DNA from: Haloactinopolyspora alba
GTDB taxonomy: Bacteria; Actinomycetota; Actinomycetes; Jiangellales; Jiangellaceae
Direction: 5' to 3'
DNA: 64,000 bases
Assembly: GCF_003014555.1 (NCBI RefSeq)
Contig: NZ_PYGE01000001.1
Location: 541,294 to 605,293 of the forward strand
Part shown: piece after piece, positions 8,801-17,567 of the stretch
How positions within the stretch are numbered: the stretch's first letter is position 1
How the letters are laid out: the number at the start of each line of letters is the position of its first letter
Notes under the pieces: generated by a model
Told to the model about the DNA's origin: nothing
The model's input: only the letters and a program-made list of their open reading frames with translations
Database searches by the model: none
Program-made: the position numbers and the translations under genes

Positions 8801-9753
8801 CCGGGTTCGAGCCGGTCCCGGCCGACGAGCTGGTGCTGGACGGCGAACCACGCCCCCGCGTCGACGTCACGGTGCGCATCTCCGGGTTCTTCCGCGAGGC
8901 GTTCCCGCACGTCGTCAGCTTCATCGACGACGCGGTCCGGATGGTCGCCGGGCTGGACGAGCCGGACACGGTGAACCACGTCCGCGCGCACGTCGACGCC
9001 GACGTCGCCGGCGGGGCCGACCCACGACGCGCCAGCGCACGCATCTTCGGCTCCAAACCCGGCGCGTACGGCGCGGGCATGCTGCCGCTGGTGGACGCGC
9101 GGAACTGGCGCACCGACGCCGACCTCGCCGAGGTCTACGCGGCCTGGGGCGGCTACGCGTACGGGCGCGGGCTGGACGGCGTCGAGGCGCGCGCCGACAT
9201 GGAGAAGGCGTACTCGCGCATCCAGGTGGCGGTGAAGAACCAGGACACCCGCGAGCACGACATCGTCGACTCCGACGACTACTTCCAGTACCACGGCGGC
9301 ATGGTCGCCATGGTGCGCTCCCTGACCGGGGAGTCGCCGGAGGCCTACGTCGGCGACTCCGCCGTGCCCGAGCACGTCCGTACCCGCTCGCTCGGCGAGG
9401 AGACCGCGCGCGTCTTCCGCGCCAGGGTGGTCAACCCGAAGTGGATCGCCGCGATGCAGCGGCACGGCTACAAAGGCGCGTTCGAAATGGCCGCCACGGT
9501 GGACTACCTGTTCGGCTACGACGCCACCGCCGGCGTGGTCGAGGACTGGATGTACGAGACGCTGACCCGCGAGTACGTCGCCGACCCGGAGGTCGCGGAG
9601 TTCTTCCGGCAGTCGAACCCGTGGGCGCGCAAGGGCGTGGCCGAGCGGCTGCTCGAAGCCGCCCAGCGCGGGCTGTGGGCCGAGCCGTCCACCGAGGCGC
9701 TGGAGACGCTGCAGCAGGCCGTCCTCGAGACCGAGGGCGATCTCGAGGACTGA
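5899..9753 (+). CDS. cobN: Cobaltochelatase large subunit CobN
   Basis: Large subunit of the ATP-dependent chelatase that inserts cobalt into hydrogenobyrinic acid a,c-diamide. The 1284 residues fit the family length. Typical blocks are VFTDTLRGTDRPEYEPL, the AVVHLGKHGTLEWLPGKG box, the PFIVNDPGEGTQAKRRAHA box and FGSKPGAYGAGMLP near the C-terminus. The start ATG at 5899 follows GGGAGAGG; a second in-frame ATG at 5905 is possible. It is a single gene under its own riboswitch. The AAA/VWA partner subunits would come from the fused chelatase gene at 27706-29787. ChlH-type magnesium chelatase is a distant alternative, unlikely in this context. Confidence 0.97.
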   Translation: MIMDRPRLLLLSTADTDLLTATRADPRWAVANPARTGADDLPALLDGVDVVVVRLLGGREAWPEGLDAVVASGVPAVVVSGESVPDARLHALSTVPSGVATETQRYLVAGGPENLAHLAAFLCDTVLLTGEGFDPPAEQPRFGLHVTPDASSGSDDGVDAVDAGGDRGTRPVVGVIFYRSHELSGNTAFVDVLCEQIEAAGGHPLPVFTDTLRGTDRPEYEPLRELLSRADVLVTTVLASGGLIAGAASAGEDDDAWSTALFDQLGVTVLQGLTVTNTRAAWEASDGALNPMDAATQVAVPEFDGRIIGVPFSFKESDDGGIPRYVADPERARRLAGIAVRTGRLRHQPAADKRLALVLSSYPTKHARVGNAVGLDTPASAVVLLRTLRDAGYDLGGFDPDALGKGEADDGGDMPPGDALVHRLIAAGGHDVEWLTEEQLADAAASIPASTYGRWFASLPEPLRASVTGAWGEAPGELYVDTSGAEPAIAVAGLVLGNVVLMIQPPRGFGENPVAIYHDPQLAPSHHYVAAYRWLQAPVHDGGFGADAVVHLGKHGTLEWLPGKGLGLSADSAPDAVLGDLPLIYPFIVNDPGEGTQAKRRAHAVVVDHLIPPMARADTYGDLAKLEQLLDEYATVVDLDPAKAPAVRTQIWELVTAAQLHHDLHTEQMPDEADFDDFVLHIDGYLCEIKDVQIRDGLHVLGRAPEGDELVDDVLSVLRARQVFGGESARPGLRGAVAEWAGVDEQALLAEPGTPVDDASGVRKLLDVARMRADGAEPAARTASDVVDLLETVARALVERLAAHAWRPEESKRVAADVLGSGDTSDADDSGVDNVEAILRFGAEQLIPRLARTTDEITNTLRALDGAYIPPGPSGSPTRGLVNVLPTGRNMYAVDPKAIPSRNAWDVGVALGDSLLRRHVADTGAVPTSVGLTVWGTAAMRTQGDDIAEVLWLLGVRPVWDDASRRVTGFEPVPADELVLDGEPRPRVDVTVRISGFFREAFPHVVSFIDDAVRMVAGLDEPDTVNHVRAHVDADVAGGADPRRASARIFGSKPGAYGAGMLPLVDARNWRTDADLAEVYAAWGGYAYGRGLDGVEARADMEKAYSRIQVAVKNQDTREHDIVDSDDYFQYHGGMVAMVRSLTGESPEAYVGDSAVPEHVRTRSLGEETARVFRARVVNPKWIAAMQRHGYKGAFEMAATVDYLFGYDATAGVVEDWMYETLTREYVADPEVAEFFRQSNPWARKGVAERLLEAAQRGLWAEPSTEALETLQQAVLETEGDLED

Positions 9754-9775
9754 GCAGTACGGCCGCGGAACCGCG

Positions 9776-10375
9776 TCAGTAGGCCGAGTCACGCCCGTCG
9801 TCGGAGTCGTCCTCGGTCTCGTTCTCGGAGTCCGTGGCCTCGTCCAGCGGAGTCTCGACCGGGTTGCCCTCGGCGTCGACCACGTACCAGACGTCGTTGA
9901 CACCCTGGCCGTTCAGGTCGCCGGAGGCCTCGTCGCCGGCGAAGTAGTACAGCGGCCAGTCCGCGTAGCTCGCCTGGACCGTCCCGTCGTCGCGTTCGAA
10001 CGTGCCGAGCAACTCGGCGTCGACGCCTTCGCCGGCCTCGACGTCACCCTCCAGCGGCGGCCAGTTGGCCAGGCACTCCGCGTCGCAAGGGCTCCCCTCC
10101 GGCGTGTCCGGGGTGAACAGGTACAGCGTGCGTCCATCGCCGTCGACGAGGATCTCGCCAAGCGGCGTGTCCGCGAGTTCGACCCGAGGGCTCCCGGAAC
10201 CCCCGTCGTCGGTCCCGGCCGTGTCGCCGGTCCCGGCGCTCTCGTCGTCCGAGCCGCAGCCGGCGAACGCCAGCAGCGCGACGAGTCCCACGGAGGCGAG
10301 AGCCGCACGGATGCGGCTACGGATCCGGCTACGCGGCCGGCTGCTGTGGACGCTCAAGGTGGAAGTGGCACTCAT
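9776..10375 (-). CDS. Predicted lipoprotein with secreted-repeat (PF03640/COG4315-like) domains
   Basis: Lipoprotein of 199 residues: the N-terminus ends in a LAFAGC lipobox (Cys40), followed by a Ser/Asp/Gly-rich linker and two copies of a short repeat, one with LYLFTPDTPEGSPC and one with DWPLYYFAGDEASGD. This is the pattern of the secreted repeat family of unknown function. The C-terminus is very acidic. The ATG at 10375 has AGGAGG upstream. It lies antisense between cobN and the second riboswitch and is not obviously part of cobalamin synthesis. The family's function is not established. Confidence 0.85.
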   Translation of the reverse strand: MSATSTLSVHSSRPRSRIRSRIRAALASVGLVALLAFAGCGSDDESAGTGDTAGTDDGGSGSPRVELADTPLGEILVDGDGRTLYLFTPDTPEGSPCDAECLANWPPLEGDVEAGEGVDAELLGTFERDDGTVQASYADWPLYYFAGDEASGDLNGQGVNDVWYVVDAEGNPVETPLDEATDSENETEDDSDDGRDSAY

Positions 10376-10469
10376 GGTGACCTCCTCGTGTCCTCCGTCG
10401 GTAATACGCCGCGAACCGTCGCCGGGATTGCACGACGGCGGCGCGACGACGGGCCGGAAGGCACCGGCT

Positions 10470-10655
10470 GGTAGATTCGTCCGCGCCGTGGCGATACGGG
10501 AAGCCGGTGCGATACCGGCGCGGCCCTCGCCACTGTGATCGGGAGTCCCGGCCGTTCCCCTCGCGGGGAGCCACTGGGCAGCGGTGACGCTGCCTGGGAA
10601 GGCAGGCCGGTGACGCACGTCCCGTCAGCCAGGAGACCGGCCACGGCGCGAACAG
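10470..10655 (+). ncRNA. Cobalamin (AdoCbl) riboswitch upstream of cobG-cobH-cobIJ
   Basis: The conserved aptamer elements are GGGAAGCCGGTGCGATACCGG, CTCGCCACTGTGATCGGGA, GCCTGGGAAGGCAGGCC and CGTCAGCCAGGAGACCGGCC. The sequence is close to the riboswitch before btuF (24478-24645), including the downstream hairpin, so the two are paralogous copies. It controls the cobG operon. Confidence 0.95.
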
Positions 10656-10661
10656 CTGCGA

Positions 10662-10679
10662 TTCCACGAGGTGATGGAA
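10662..10679 (+). promoter_or_regulatory. Riboswitch expression platform: Shine-Dalgarno in a hairpin loop (cobG)
   Basis: TTCCA (10662-10666) can pair with TGGAA (10675-10679), placing CGAGGTGA in an 8-base loop 11 bases before the cobG ATG. The same hairpin occurs at 24656-24673 before btuF. Conservation at the same distance from both starts suggests a ribosome-binding site that is hidden or shown by the riboswitch. Confidence 0.5.
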
Positions 10680-10689
10680 GGCGGTCGGC

Positions 10690-12003
10690 ATGTCCGGTCC
10701 TGCACGTGACCGCGGCGACTCCTGCCCTGGCGCACTCACGACGCACGTGGCGGCGGACGGTCCGCTGGCGCGGATCCGGCTCCCCGGCGGGGGCGTCACC
10801 GCCGACCAGTTGCGCGTCCTGGCCGGATGCGCCGACGAGCTCGGCGACGGGTCATTACACCTGACGTCGCGGGCGAACGTTCAGCTGCGAGCGGTGTCGG
10901 ATCCGCCGGAGCTCGCCGCGCGCCTCGGCCGCGCCGGACTGCTGCCGGCGCCGCGGCACGAACGCGTCCGCAACATCCTGGCGTCTCCACGCAGCGGCCT
11001 GATCGGCGGCGTCACCGACGTCCGCCCGCTGGTGCCGGCGCTCGACGAAGCGATCTGCGCCGACCCGACGCTGGCTCGGCTGCCCGGCCGGTTCCAGTTC
11101 GGACTGGACGACGGCAGCGGCGATGTGCCGATCAGCACGCTGGATGCCGGCTGGCACGCGCTGTCCGGGGGTGTCGGCGCGCTGGTGCTCGGTGGCGTCG
11201 ACAGCGGCCTGCGGGTGCCCACGACGCACGTCGTCGACGCGCTGGTCGCCGGAGCCCACGCGTTCCTCGCCGCTCGCGACGCCGAGTTCGGCCCGGACCG
11301 GGCGGCCGGTGCCTGGCACGTCCGCGACCTGCCCGGAGCCGGCGCCGGCGTGGCCGCTGCCGTGCTGAGCGAGCTGCCGGGGGACGTCGCGCACGGGCAC
11401 GCCGACACGCTGCGCGGTACCGTTCCCGCCGATCGCCGTGGTCCCGCCGATCGCCGTGGTCCCGCCGGTCGCCGTGGTCCGGCCGGCGTCAGCGTGCCCG
11501 TCGCCGTCGGCGTGCACGCACAGGATGACGGTGCGCACGCCGTCGTCGCCGGGTGCCTGTTCGGCGCCGTCTCGGCCGAACAGGTCCGGCTGGTGGCCGG
11601 CCTCGCGCCGCACGCGGTCGTCACCCCGTGGCGTTCGGTGCTGCTACCCGCGCTCGTCGGACAGGCGGCCCGGCACGCGGCGTCCGCGCTCACCGACGCC
11701 GGTCTCCTCCTCGACCCTCGCGATCCGGCGCTGCGGATCACCGCGTGCATCGGCCGGCCCGGCTGCGCGTCGTCGGCCACCGACGTCCGAGCCGACGCGC
11801 GACGGTTGGCCGCCACGGTCGCTCCGGGGGTCACGCCGACGGGCGCTCCGGGCACCGCCGTGCACGTCGTCGGATGCGAGCGCCGGTGCGGGCGCCCGCA
11901 CACCGAGCACGTCGACGTCGTCGGCACCGACGGCGGCTACATCGTTGATGGAGCCGTCGTGTCGACCGATCAGCTGGCGTCCAACCTGGAAGGACCACGA
12001 TGA
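10690..12003 (+). CDS. cobG: Precorrin-3B synthase CobG
   Basis: Iron-sulfur/siroheme-type oxygenase that converts precorrin-3A to precorrin-3B in the O2-dependent corrin pathway. The protein (437 residues) has two ferredoxin-like nitrite/sulfite reductase halves ([11 protein letters not shown] early) and cysteines for a 4Fe-4S cluster near the C-terminus (CIGRPGC, then CERRCGRP). The inter-half linker contains three 18-base repeats encoding ADRRGP-like units, at 11425-11478. It begins 34 bases after the aptamer and overlaps cobH by ATGA. Generic sulfite reductase is excluded by length and operon. Confidence 0.94.
   Translation: MSGPARDRGDSCPGALTTHVAADGPLARIRLPGGGVTADQLRVLAGCADELGDGSLHLTSRANVQLRAVSDPPELAARLGRAGLLPAPRHERVRNILASPRSGLIGGVTDVRPLVPALDEAICADPTLARLPGRFQFGLDDGSGDVPISTLDAGWHALSGGVGALVLGGVDSGLRVPTTHVVDALVAGAHAFLAARDAEFGPDRAAGAWHVRDLPGAGAGVAAAVLSELPGDVAHGHADTLRGTVPADRRGPADRRGPAGRRGPAGVSVPVAVGVHAQDDGAHAVVAGCLFGAVSAEQVRLVAGLAPHAVVTPWRSVLLPALVGQAARHAASALTDAGLLLDPRDPALRITACIGRPGCASSATDVRADARRLAATVAPGVTPTGAPGTAVHVVGCERRCGRPHTEHVDVVGTDGGYIVDGAVVSTDQLASNLEGPR
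11425..11478 (+). repeat. Three tandem 18-bp repeats inside cobG
   Basis: The unit CCCGCCGATCGCCGTGGT occurs at 11425-11442 and 11443-11460, and with one change at 11461-11478. In frame, each unit adds six residues to the linker between the two CobG halves. Copy number could vary between strains. Confidence 0.9.
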
Positions 12004-12623
12004 ACACCTACGTCCGCGACGGTGCGGAGATCTACCGCCGCTCGTTCGGCATGATCCGGGCCGAGGCCGACCTCGCCGCCGTGCCGCCGGACGTGGCCAC
12101 GGTCGCGGTCCGGATGATCCACGCCTGCGGCATGGTCGACCTGGTCGACGACCTCGCCTTCAGCGCCGACGTCGTCGCCGCCGGGCGCTCCGCGCTGCGT
12201 TCCGGGGCTCCGGTTCTCACGGACGCGACCATGATCGCCAGCGGCATCACCCGAGCCCGCCTCCCCTGTGCCAACGACATCGTCTGCACACTGCCGGACG
12301 CGCGGGTGCCGAAGCTCGCCGCGCACCTCGGCACCACCCGGAGCGCGGCGGCGCTGGATCTGTGGCGTGACCGGCTGCCCGGTTCGGTGGTCGCCATCGG
12401 CAACGCCCCCACGGCGCTGTTCCGGCTGTTCGAGCTACTGGACGAGGGCGTGGGGCCGCCTGCGGCGATCGTGGGCGTGCCGGTGGGCTTCGTCGGCGCG
12501 GTGGAGTCGAAGGAGGAACTGGTCCGGCGCTCACCCGCGCCGTATCTGGTGGTGCACGGCCGGCGCGGCGGAAGCGCGATGGCGGTGGCCGCCGTGAACG
12601 CGATCGCGACGGAGGACGGATGA
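12000..12623 (+). CDS. cobH: Precorrin-8X methylmutase CobH/CbiC
   Basis: Moves the C11 methyl to C12, turning precorrin-8X into hydrogenobyrinic acid. The 207-residue protein has the family core: [13 protein letters not shown] with the catalytic His at about 41, then [15 protein letters not shown] and [12 protein letters not shown], and a C-terminal [13 protein letters not shown]. It overlaps cobG (ATGA) and cobIJ (ATGA), so the three are translationally coupled behind one riboswitch. Confidence 0.96.
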   Translation: MNTYVRDGAEIYRRSFGMIRAEADLAAVPPDVATVAVRMIHACGMVDLVDDLAFSADVVAAGRSALRSGAPVLTDATMIASGITRARLPCANDIVCTLPDARVPKLAAHLGTTRSAAALDLWRDRLPGSVVAIGNAPTALFRLFELLDEGVGPPAAIVGVPVGFVGAVESKEELVRRSPAPYLVVHGRRGGSAMAVAAVNAIATEDG

Positions 12624-14197
12624 ACGGCACGCGAACGCAGGGACGTCCGGCCGGGACGCCGGAACGTGCCCCCGGGACGCTGTGGGGCGTCGGGCTCGGC
12701 CCGGGTGACCCGGAGCTGATGACCGTCAAGGCCGCCCGGCTGATCGCCGCCGCCGACGTCGTCGCTTACCACTCCGCCCGGCACGGCCGCAGCATCGCCA
12801 GGTCCATCGCCGAGCCGTACCTGCGCGACGGGCAGCTCGAGGAGGCGCTGATCTATCCGGTCACCACCGAGGCCACCGAGCACCCGGGCGGATACGACGG
12901 CGCCATCGAGGAGTTCTACCAGCACGCCGCGAAACGGCTCGCCGAACACCTGGACGCGGGCCGCGACGTCGCGCTGCTCTGCGAAGGGGACCCGTTCTTC
13001 TACGGCTCCTACATGCACATGCACGAGCGTCTCTGCGAGCGCTACCCGGCCCACGTGGTTCCGGGCGTCACCTCGATGAGCGCCGCGTCGGCGGCCGTGG
13101 GACGGCCCCTGGTCCAGCGCGGGGAGACGTTGACCGTGCTGCCCGGCACGATGCCGACGCCGGAGCTGGCGATGCGGATGGCCGACGCCGACGCGGCGGT
13201 CGTGCTCAAACTCGGCCGCACGTTCGCCTCGGTGCGCGACGCCCTCACCGAGGCGGGGCGGCTGTCCGACGCGTACTACGTCGAACGCGCCACCTGGGGC
13301 GAACAGCGGCTCGAACCACTGGCCGAGGTCGACCCGGAGTCGGTGCCGTACTTCTCCGTGGCGGTGCTGCCGAGCCCGGCCTACACCGCCCGCGCCTCCG
13401 GGCAGGTCGATACCGGACCCGCTGTCGCCGAAGCCGCCGGTACCGAGCCCGCACCGCAGGGCGAGGTCGTCGTCGTCGGACTCGGGCCCGCCGGGCCGCA
13501 GTGGCTGACCTCCGAGGCGGAACGGGAGCTGGCGGCGGCCGAGCACGTCGTCGGCTACGGCCCGTACGTCGCGCGCGTCCCCCAGCGCGCCGGCCAGCAG
13601 CGGCACAGCTCCGGCAACCGGGTGGAGGCGGCTCGCGCCGAGCAGGCGCTCGAGCTCGCCGCCGACGGCGCGCGGGTCGCGGTCGTGTCTTCGGGTGATC
13701 CAGGGGTGTTCGCGATGGCGTCGGCCGTGCTGGAACAGGCGAACGACCAGCGCTGGGCGGACGTGCCGGTCCGGGTGCTGCCGGGGGTGACCGCTGCGCA
13801 AGCCGCGGCAGCACGTGTCGGCGCACCGTTGGGACACGACTACTGCGTCCTGTCGCTGTCGGACCGGCTCAAGCCGTGGGACGTCATCGAGCGGCGGCTC
13901 TCGGCCGCGGCTTCCGCCGATCTGGCGCTGGCGCTGTACAACCCGGCGTCTCGCAGCCGCCGTGAACAGCTGGATCGCGCCCGCGACACGTTGCTGCGCC
14001 ACCGCGCCGGCGACACCCCCGTGGTCATCGCCCGCGACGTGGGCGGCGCGGACGAGTCCGTCCGGGTCACCACGCTGGACGAGTTCGGCTCCGACGACGT
14101 CGACATGCGCTTCCTCCTGTTGGTGGGCTCGTCGCAGACCACGATCTCCGACCGTGCCGGAGCCACCACCGTCTGGACCCCGCGCCGATACGGCTGA
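12620..14197 (+). CDS. cobIJ: Fused precorrin-2 C20- / precorrin-3B C17-methyltransferase CobIJ
   Basis: Two SAM-dependent tetrapyrrole methylases in one chain of 525 residues. The N-terminal CobI half (about 20-255) has [18 protein letters not shown] and [20 protein letters not shown]. The C-terminal CobJ half (about 280-525) has [28 protein letters not shown] and [17 protein letters not shown]. The halves are joined by an Ala/Thr/Glu-rich linker. Such fusions are known in actinobacteria. It overlaps cobH by ATGA and is the last gene of the riboswitch operon. Confidence 0.96.
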   Translation: MNGTRTQGRPAGTPERAPGTLWGVGLGPGDPELMTVKAARLIAAADVVAYHSARHGRSIARSIAEPYLRDGQLEEALIYPVTTEATEHPGGYDGAIEEFYQHAAKRLAEHLDAGRDVALLCEGDPFFYGSYMHMHERLCERYPAHVVPGVTSMSAASAAVGRPLVQRGETLTVLPGTMPTPELAMRMADADAAVVLKLGRTFASVRDALTEAGRLSDAYYVERATWGEQRLEPLAEVDPESVPYFSVAVLPSPAYTARASGQVDTGPAVAEAAGTEPAPQGEVVVVGLGPAGPQWLTSEAERELAAAEHVVGYGPYVARVPQRAGQQRHSSGNRVEAARAEQALELAADGARVAVVSSGDPGVFAMASAVLEQANDQRWADVPVRVLPGVTAAQAAAARVGAPLGHDYCVLSLSDRLKPWDVIERRLSAAASADLALALYNPASRSRREQLDRARDTLLRHRAGDTPVVIARDVGGADESVRVTTLDEFGSDDVDMRFLLLVGSSQTTISDRAGATTVWTPRRYG

Positions 14198-14431
14198 TCC
14201 AGGCAAGCCAGGCCCGCGTGTCCCGTCGGCAGTCGGCGGGCACCCGCATCCCGGGGACACCGCACCACGGGAAACGCCACCGGAAACGCCAACGGAACGC
14301 CGCGGTAGATGGTCGGGCTCGACCGCACGAGCGTCGGACAGTCCCGAGGGACCCCTCGCTGTTGCGCCGGCTGGTCAGCCTCGGATCGGGCGTCGAGTCA
14401 CTCGGCCGGGTCTGCAGTTCAGCGCAGCGGT

Positions 14432-16096
14432 TCAGAACGGTGGTGGGTCGTGTTCGGCGGCGTCGGGTGGCGGGTTGTGCGTGTGTCCGATGGGTTCGGG
14501 GTGGACGGTGTACGTGCGTCCGGCGGGGCTGGTCCATCGCAGCGCGCCGTTCGGGAGTTGGTGTCGGTCCCAGCCGTGCAGGGTCTTGTCGAGGTGGAAC
14601 CGTCGGGACAGGGCCTGGTTGTTGCTCGCGCCGGTGGTGCCGCCTCGCTGGTAGGGCTGGCGGTGGTCGATGTCGCAGATGCTGGCCGGGGTGTCGGCCG
14701 TGGGGAAGCGGCAGGTGCGGTCGCGGGCGATGATGAAGTCGGCCAGCGCCCGCGGCGGGGTGTAGGTGCTGCGGCCGTACTCCAGCAGCCGCCCGTCGAC
14801 GGGGTCGGTGAGTAGCCGCCGCAGCGTGGCGTCGGCGGCGATGGCCCGGGCGGTGTCGGCGGTGATCGGGCCGTACCCGTCCAGGTGCGCGGGCTCCTCG
14901 TCCACCCCGACCAGGGTGGTGTAGGCGAGGGTCACGTTAACCGTGGCCCCGCGCCCGTGCCGGGTCGCCAGCCGATACGGCCCCGCACGCGCACCAGCCG
15001 CCGCGGTCGTAGCCACCGGATCGGCGACCGGCCCGGCGCCGGCAACACCGCCATCCACGGTGTCAGCATCCGCGGCACCGGCCGTGTCGGCAACCGGCCC
15101 GCCGGTCGCACCAGAAGCTCCGGCGGCGCCGGTCGCGCTGTGCGTGGTGCTGCCCGCAACGTCGGCCACGGCGTCGCCGGTCGCGGCGTCGTCGGTCGCG
15201 GCGTCGTCGGTCGCGGCGTCGTCGGTCGCATCAGTGGTGTGGGTGGTGCTGGTGGTGGTGCAGTCGGGGTGGCAGCAGCCGAGGTGCCCGAGCTGCAGCG
15301 CGGTCCAGCCGAGCCCGGCGAGGATGTCGAACCGCAACTGCTGCAGGGCCCGCTCGTCCCCCTCGGCGCGGGCGGCGCGGGCGGCGCGGGCGGCGGCATC
15401 GATAGCGGCGTGCAGCGCGGTGAGATCCTCCGCCGGGCCGGTGAGCACCATCTCGGCCATCCCGTCCGCGGCACCGGTCGGGCGCGGCGCCTCGACACGC
15501 CGCTCAGCCCGCCCGCGTTGACGGCGCCGCTCAGCCGCGCCCGGGTCGGCGCGCAGCACCCGCCGGTCCAGCGCCGCAGCCAGCTGCCGGCTGGTGCGCT
15601 CCCCCGCGGTCGGCAGCACATCAGCCTCGACCTCACGCTGCGCGAAGTGACCGAGCACCCGCGTTTTCGACGCGATCAGCCCGGCGCGCCGCTCATCGAT
15701 CCGCCCGGATTCCAGCGCCGCGAGCGTCGCCGGCAGATCCTCGGCCAACTCGACAGCCAACCCGGCACGGGTATCAGCCTGCGCCGGCGTGCACGACAAC
15801 GCCGCCGACACCTCCGAACCGACCGCACGCACCCGATCATGTGCATGCTCCGGCGAGGCCTCCCACGCATCGTCACAACCACCGCAGAACGCGTAATTCT
15901 CCCGCTCGGACAACTCCGCCATCGCCCGCATCTGCAACGCCCGCAGATGCGCCACCTGCCGCTCCGCAGCCACGATCACATCCACCAGCGGCCCGTCCTC
16001 GGCGCCGGGCACATCCACGCCCTCCAGCGCCACCGCAAGCTCCGCGCCCGGCCCGCACGACTCCCACTCGACTGCGGCAACCCCGGGCGTCATCAT
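14432..16096 (-). CDS. DUF222 / 13E12-repeat HNH endonuclease
   Basis: Member of the large actinobacterial DUF222-HNH family: a DUF222 region over most of the first 400 residues, then a C-terminal HNH nuclease with CRFPTADTPASICDIDHRQ and TGASNNQALSRRFHLDKT. A low-complexity Thr/Ala/Asp stretch in the middle comes from tandem 15-base repeats around 15171-15230. The start is ATG ATG at 16096/16093. It is convergent with cobIJ and interrupts the cobalamin island. These genes multiply within actinobacterial genomes, and their biological role is not settled; mobile-element character is suspected. Confidence 0.92.
   Translation of the reverse strand: MMTPGVAAVEWESCGPGAELAVALEGVDVPGAEDGPLVDVIVAAERQVAHLRALQMRAMAELSERENYAFCGGCDDAWEASPEHAHDRVRAVGSEVSAALSCTPAQADTRAGLAVELAEDLPATLAALESGRIDERRAGLIASKTRVLGHFAQREVEADVLPTAGERTSRQLAAALDRRVLRADPGAAERRRQRGRAERRVEAPRPTGAADGMAEMVLTGPAEDLTALHAAIDAAARAARAARAEGDERALQQLRFDILAGLGWTALQLGHLGCCHPDCTTTSTTHTTDATDDAATDDAATDDAATGDAVADVAGSTTHSATGAAGASGATGGPVADTAGAADADTVDGGVAGAGPVADPVATTAAAGARAGPYRLATRHGRGATVNVTLAYTTLVGVDEEPAHLDGYGPITADTARAIAADATLRRLLTDPVDGRLLEYGRSTYTPPRALADFIIARDRTCRFPTADTPASICDIDHRQPYQRGGTTGASNNQALSRRFHLDKTLHGWDRHQLPNGALRWTSPAGRTYTVHPEPIGHTHNPPPDAAEHDPPPF
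15171..15230 (-). repeat. Tandem 15-bp repeats in the HNH gene
   Basis: About three copies of a 15-base unit (GGTCGCGGCGTCGTC as read on the plus strand) encode DAATD repeats between DUF222 and HNH. In-frame length change would be tolerated. Confidence 0.8.
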
Positions 16097-16229
16097 GACC
16101 CCATGCTATCGAACTGATATTCGAAATCACAACTCGACCACTGCGGATCACCGGTTCGGGCCGTTCACACGAGACGAAGTGCCGGCGATCCACAGGAGCG
16201 CTGTCGGAGTCGGCCGCTACGGTCTGTCC

Positions 16230-16793
16230 ATGACTGACGACAACGACGACTACCCCTGGGAACCTCCACTCGCCGGAACCGAAGTCGAGCATGTGGTCGG
16301 CGCGCTCGACCGGCTGCGTACGACCTTCCGCTGGAAGGCCGGCGGCCTCGACAGCGCCGGGCTGCAGGCCCGCACGGGCGCTTCCGCCCTGACCCTCGGC
16401 GGGCTGCTCAAACATCTCGCCGCGGTCGAGGACCACACGTTCACCACGAAACTCGCCGGAGAGCCGATCGGTGCTCCCTGGGACGAAACCGGCTGGGACG
16501 GCTCGAACGACTGGGAGTTCACCTCCGCCGCCGACGACACTCCGGAGCAGCTCTACGCGCTGTGGGACGGCGCCGTCGAGCGGTCGAAGGCGAGACTCGA
16601 CGCGGCGCTGTCGAACGGCGGGCTCGACCAGCTGGTCCACGCGTCGGCCGACGACGGGACCCACGCCAGCCTGCGGAGGCTGGTGTGCGATCTGATCGAG
16701 GAGTACGGACGGCACACCGGGCACGCGGACCTGCTCCGCGAGGCCGTGGACGGACTGGTCGGCGAGGACCCTCCGGCCGGATGGCGTCCGTGA
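16230..16793 (+). CDS. DinB/DUF664-family protein
   Basis: Small four-helix DinB-superfamily protein (187 residues), a family that includes mycothiol-dependent enzymes of actinobacteria. Visible pattern: LGGLLKHLAAVEDHTFTTKL near residue 60, with the His of the metal site, and LIEEYGRHTGHADLLREAVDG near the C-terminus, holding the other two His ligands. The ATG at 16230 is where family similarity begins; no strong ribosome-binding site precedes it. It overlaps the GNAT gene start. The substrate is unknown. Confidence 0.85.
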   Translation: MTDDNDDYPWEPPLAGTEVEHVVGALDRLRTTFRWKAGGLDSAGLQARTGASALTLGGLLKHLAAVEDHTFTTKLAGEPIGAPWDETGWDGSNDWEFTSAADDTPEQLYALWDGAVERSKARLDAALSNGGLDQLVHASADDGTHASLRRLVCDLIEEYGRHTGHADLLREAVDGLVGEDPPAGWRP

Positions 16794-17425
16794 ACGACCC
16801 GATCGCCGCCGACCGGCTGACCGTCGTGCCGGCGAACGAGGCGTCCTGGGACGACATCACCGCCGTCTTCGGCACCAGGGACTACGCCGGCCGGTGTCGA
16901 TGCCAGCGATTCAAGGTCGCCGGCTGGGTCTGGCGTGACACCACGCAGGATCAGCGGTCCGAGATGCTCAGGACCCAGACCCGTTGCGACGATCCGGACG
17001 CCACCTCCACCAGCGGGCTCGTCGCGTACGTCGAGGACGAGCCCGCCGGCTGGGTCGCTGTCGAGCCCCGGACCGCGTATCCCAAACTGCGCACCACCCG
17101 CGTGCCGTGGAAAGACCGGGACGAAGACAAGGGCGACGAGGACGTCTGGGCGGTGACCTGCTTCGTGGTCCGCAAGGGCTACCGCGGACGTGGCCTCACG
17201 TATCCTCTCGCGCTCGCCACGGTCGACTTCGCACGCCAGCGTGGCGCCAAGGCGCTCGAGGCCTACCCGATGATCACCCGGCCGGGGCTGGAGATCACCT
17301 GGGGTGAGCTGCACGTGGGCGCCCGTCAGGTGTTCCAGGACGCCGGCTTCGACGAGATCACCCACCCGACCACCCGGCGCGTGGTCATGCGGATCGACTT
17401 CGACCACGATCTCGGCACGTCGTGA
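16781..17425 (+). CDS. GNAT-family N-acetyltransferase
   Basis: Acetyltransferase of about 214 residues with the GNAT acetyl-CoA loop (VVRKGYRGRGLTYPLA) and the strand VTCFVVRK before it. The N-terminal half contains CRCQRF, common to a subgroup of actinobacterial GNATs. The start could be ATG 16781 or GTG 16790; the latter makes a GTGA overlap with the stop of the DinB gene. Both are consistent with translational coupling. The target molecule is unknown. Confidence 0.85.
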   Translation: MASVNDPIAADRLTVVPANEASWDDITAVFGTRDYAGRCRCQRFKVAGWVWRDTTQDQRSEMLRTQTRCDDPDATSTSGLVAYVEDEPAGWVAVEPRTAYPKLRTTRVPWKDRDEDKGDEDVWAVTCFVVRKGYRGRGLTYPLALATVDFARQRGAKALEAYPMITRPGLEITWGELHVGARQVFQDAGFDEITHPTTRRVVMRIDFDHDLGTS

Positions 17426-17436
17426 CGCACTGACCG

Positions 17437-17463
17437 TGTCACATCTTCCGGCCGGGCCGTGTC
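17437..17463 (+). promoter_or_regulatory. Candidate ECF41-type promoter before the NAD(P)-binding reductase
   Basis: TGTCACA (17437-17443), 16 bases, then TGTC (17460-17463), about 105 bases before the ATG at 17568. The layout equals that at 524-550 upstream of the ECF41 sigma gene. ECF41 factors are known to control genes for carboxymuconolactone decarboxylases, oxidoreductases and epimerases, and the downstream gene belongs to that class. Confidence 0.5.
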
Positions 17464-17567
17464 ATGACAGTGGACAACGGATACGCCCGCCGGCCGGGAC
17501 ACACACCGCCCGAGCACCCCGGCGCGCGACTGGTCTCGCGACCCACGCACTGGAGGAGAACACACGC

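Larger units (their letters stand above)
10376..10689 (+). other. Leader region between the lipoprotein gene and cobG
   Basis: About the first 95 bases hold the divergent promoter region for the lipoprotein and the riboswitch transcript, with no box I would defend. The rest is the cobalamin riboswitch and its expression platform, given separately. No gene is visible. Confidence 0.6.

Noticed and set aside
5874..9782. A 1302-codon frame overlapping cobN in another frame
   Set aside because: The product is almost only Arg, Ala, Gly and Pro; cobN in the adjacent frame has full family similarity.
12032..14260. A 742-codon minus-strand frame opposite cobH-cobIJ
   Set aside because: An antisense shadow of two solid genes.
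14218..14260. Hairpin GTGTCCC...GGGACAC after cobIJ as terminator
   Set aside because: Loop of 29 bases and only a 7-bp stem; too weak to list.
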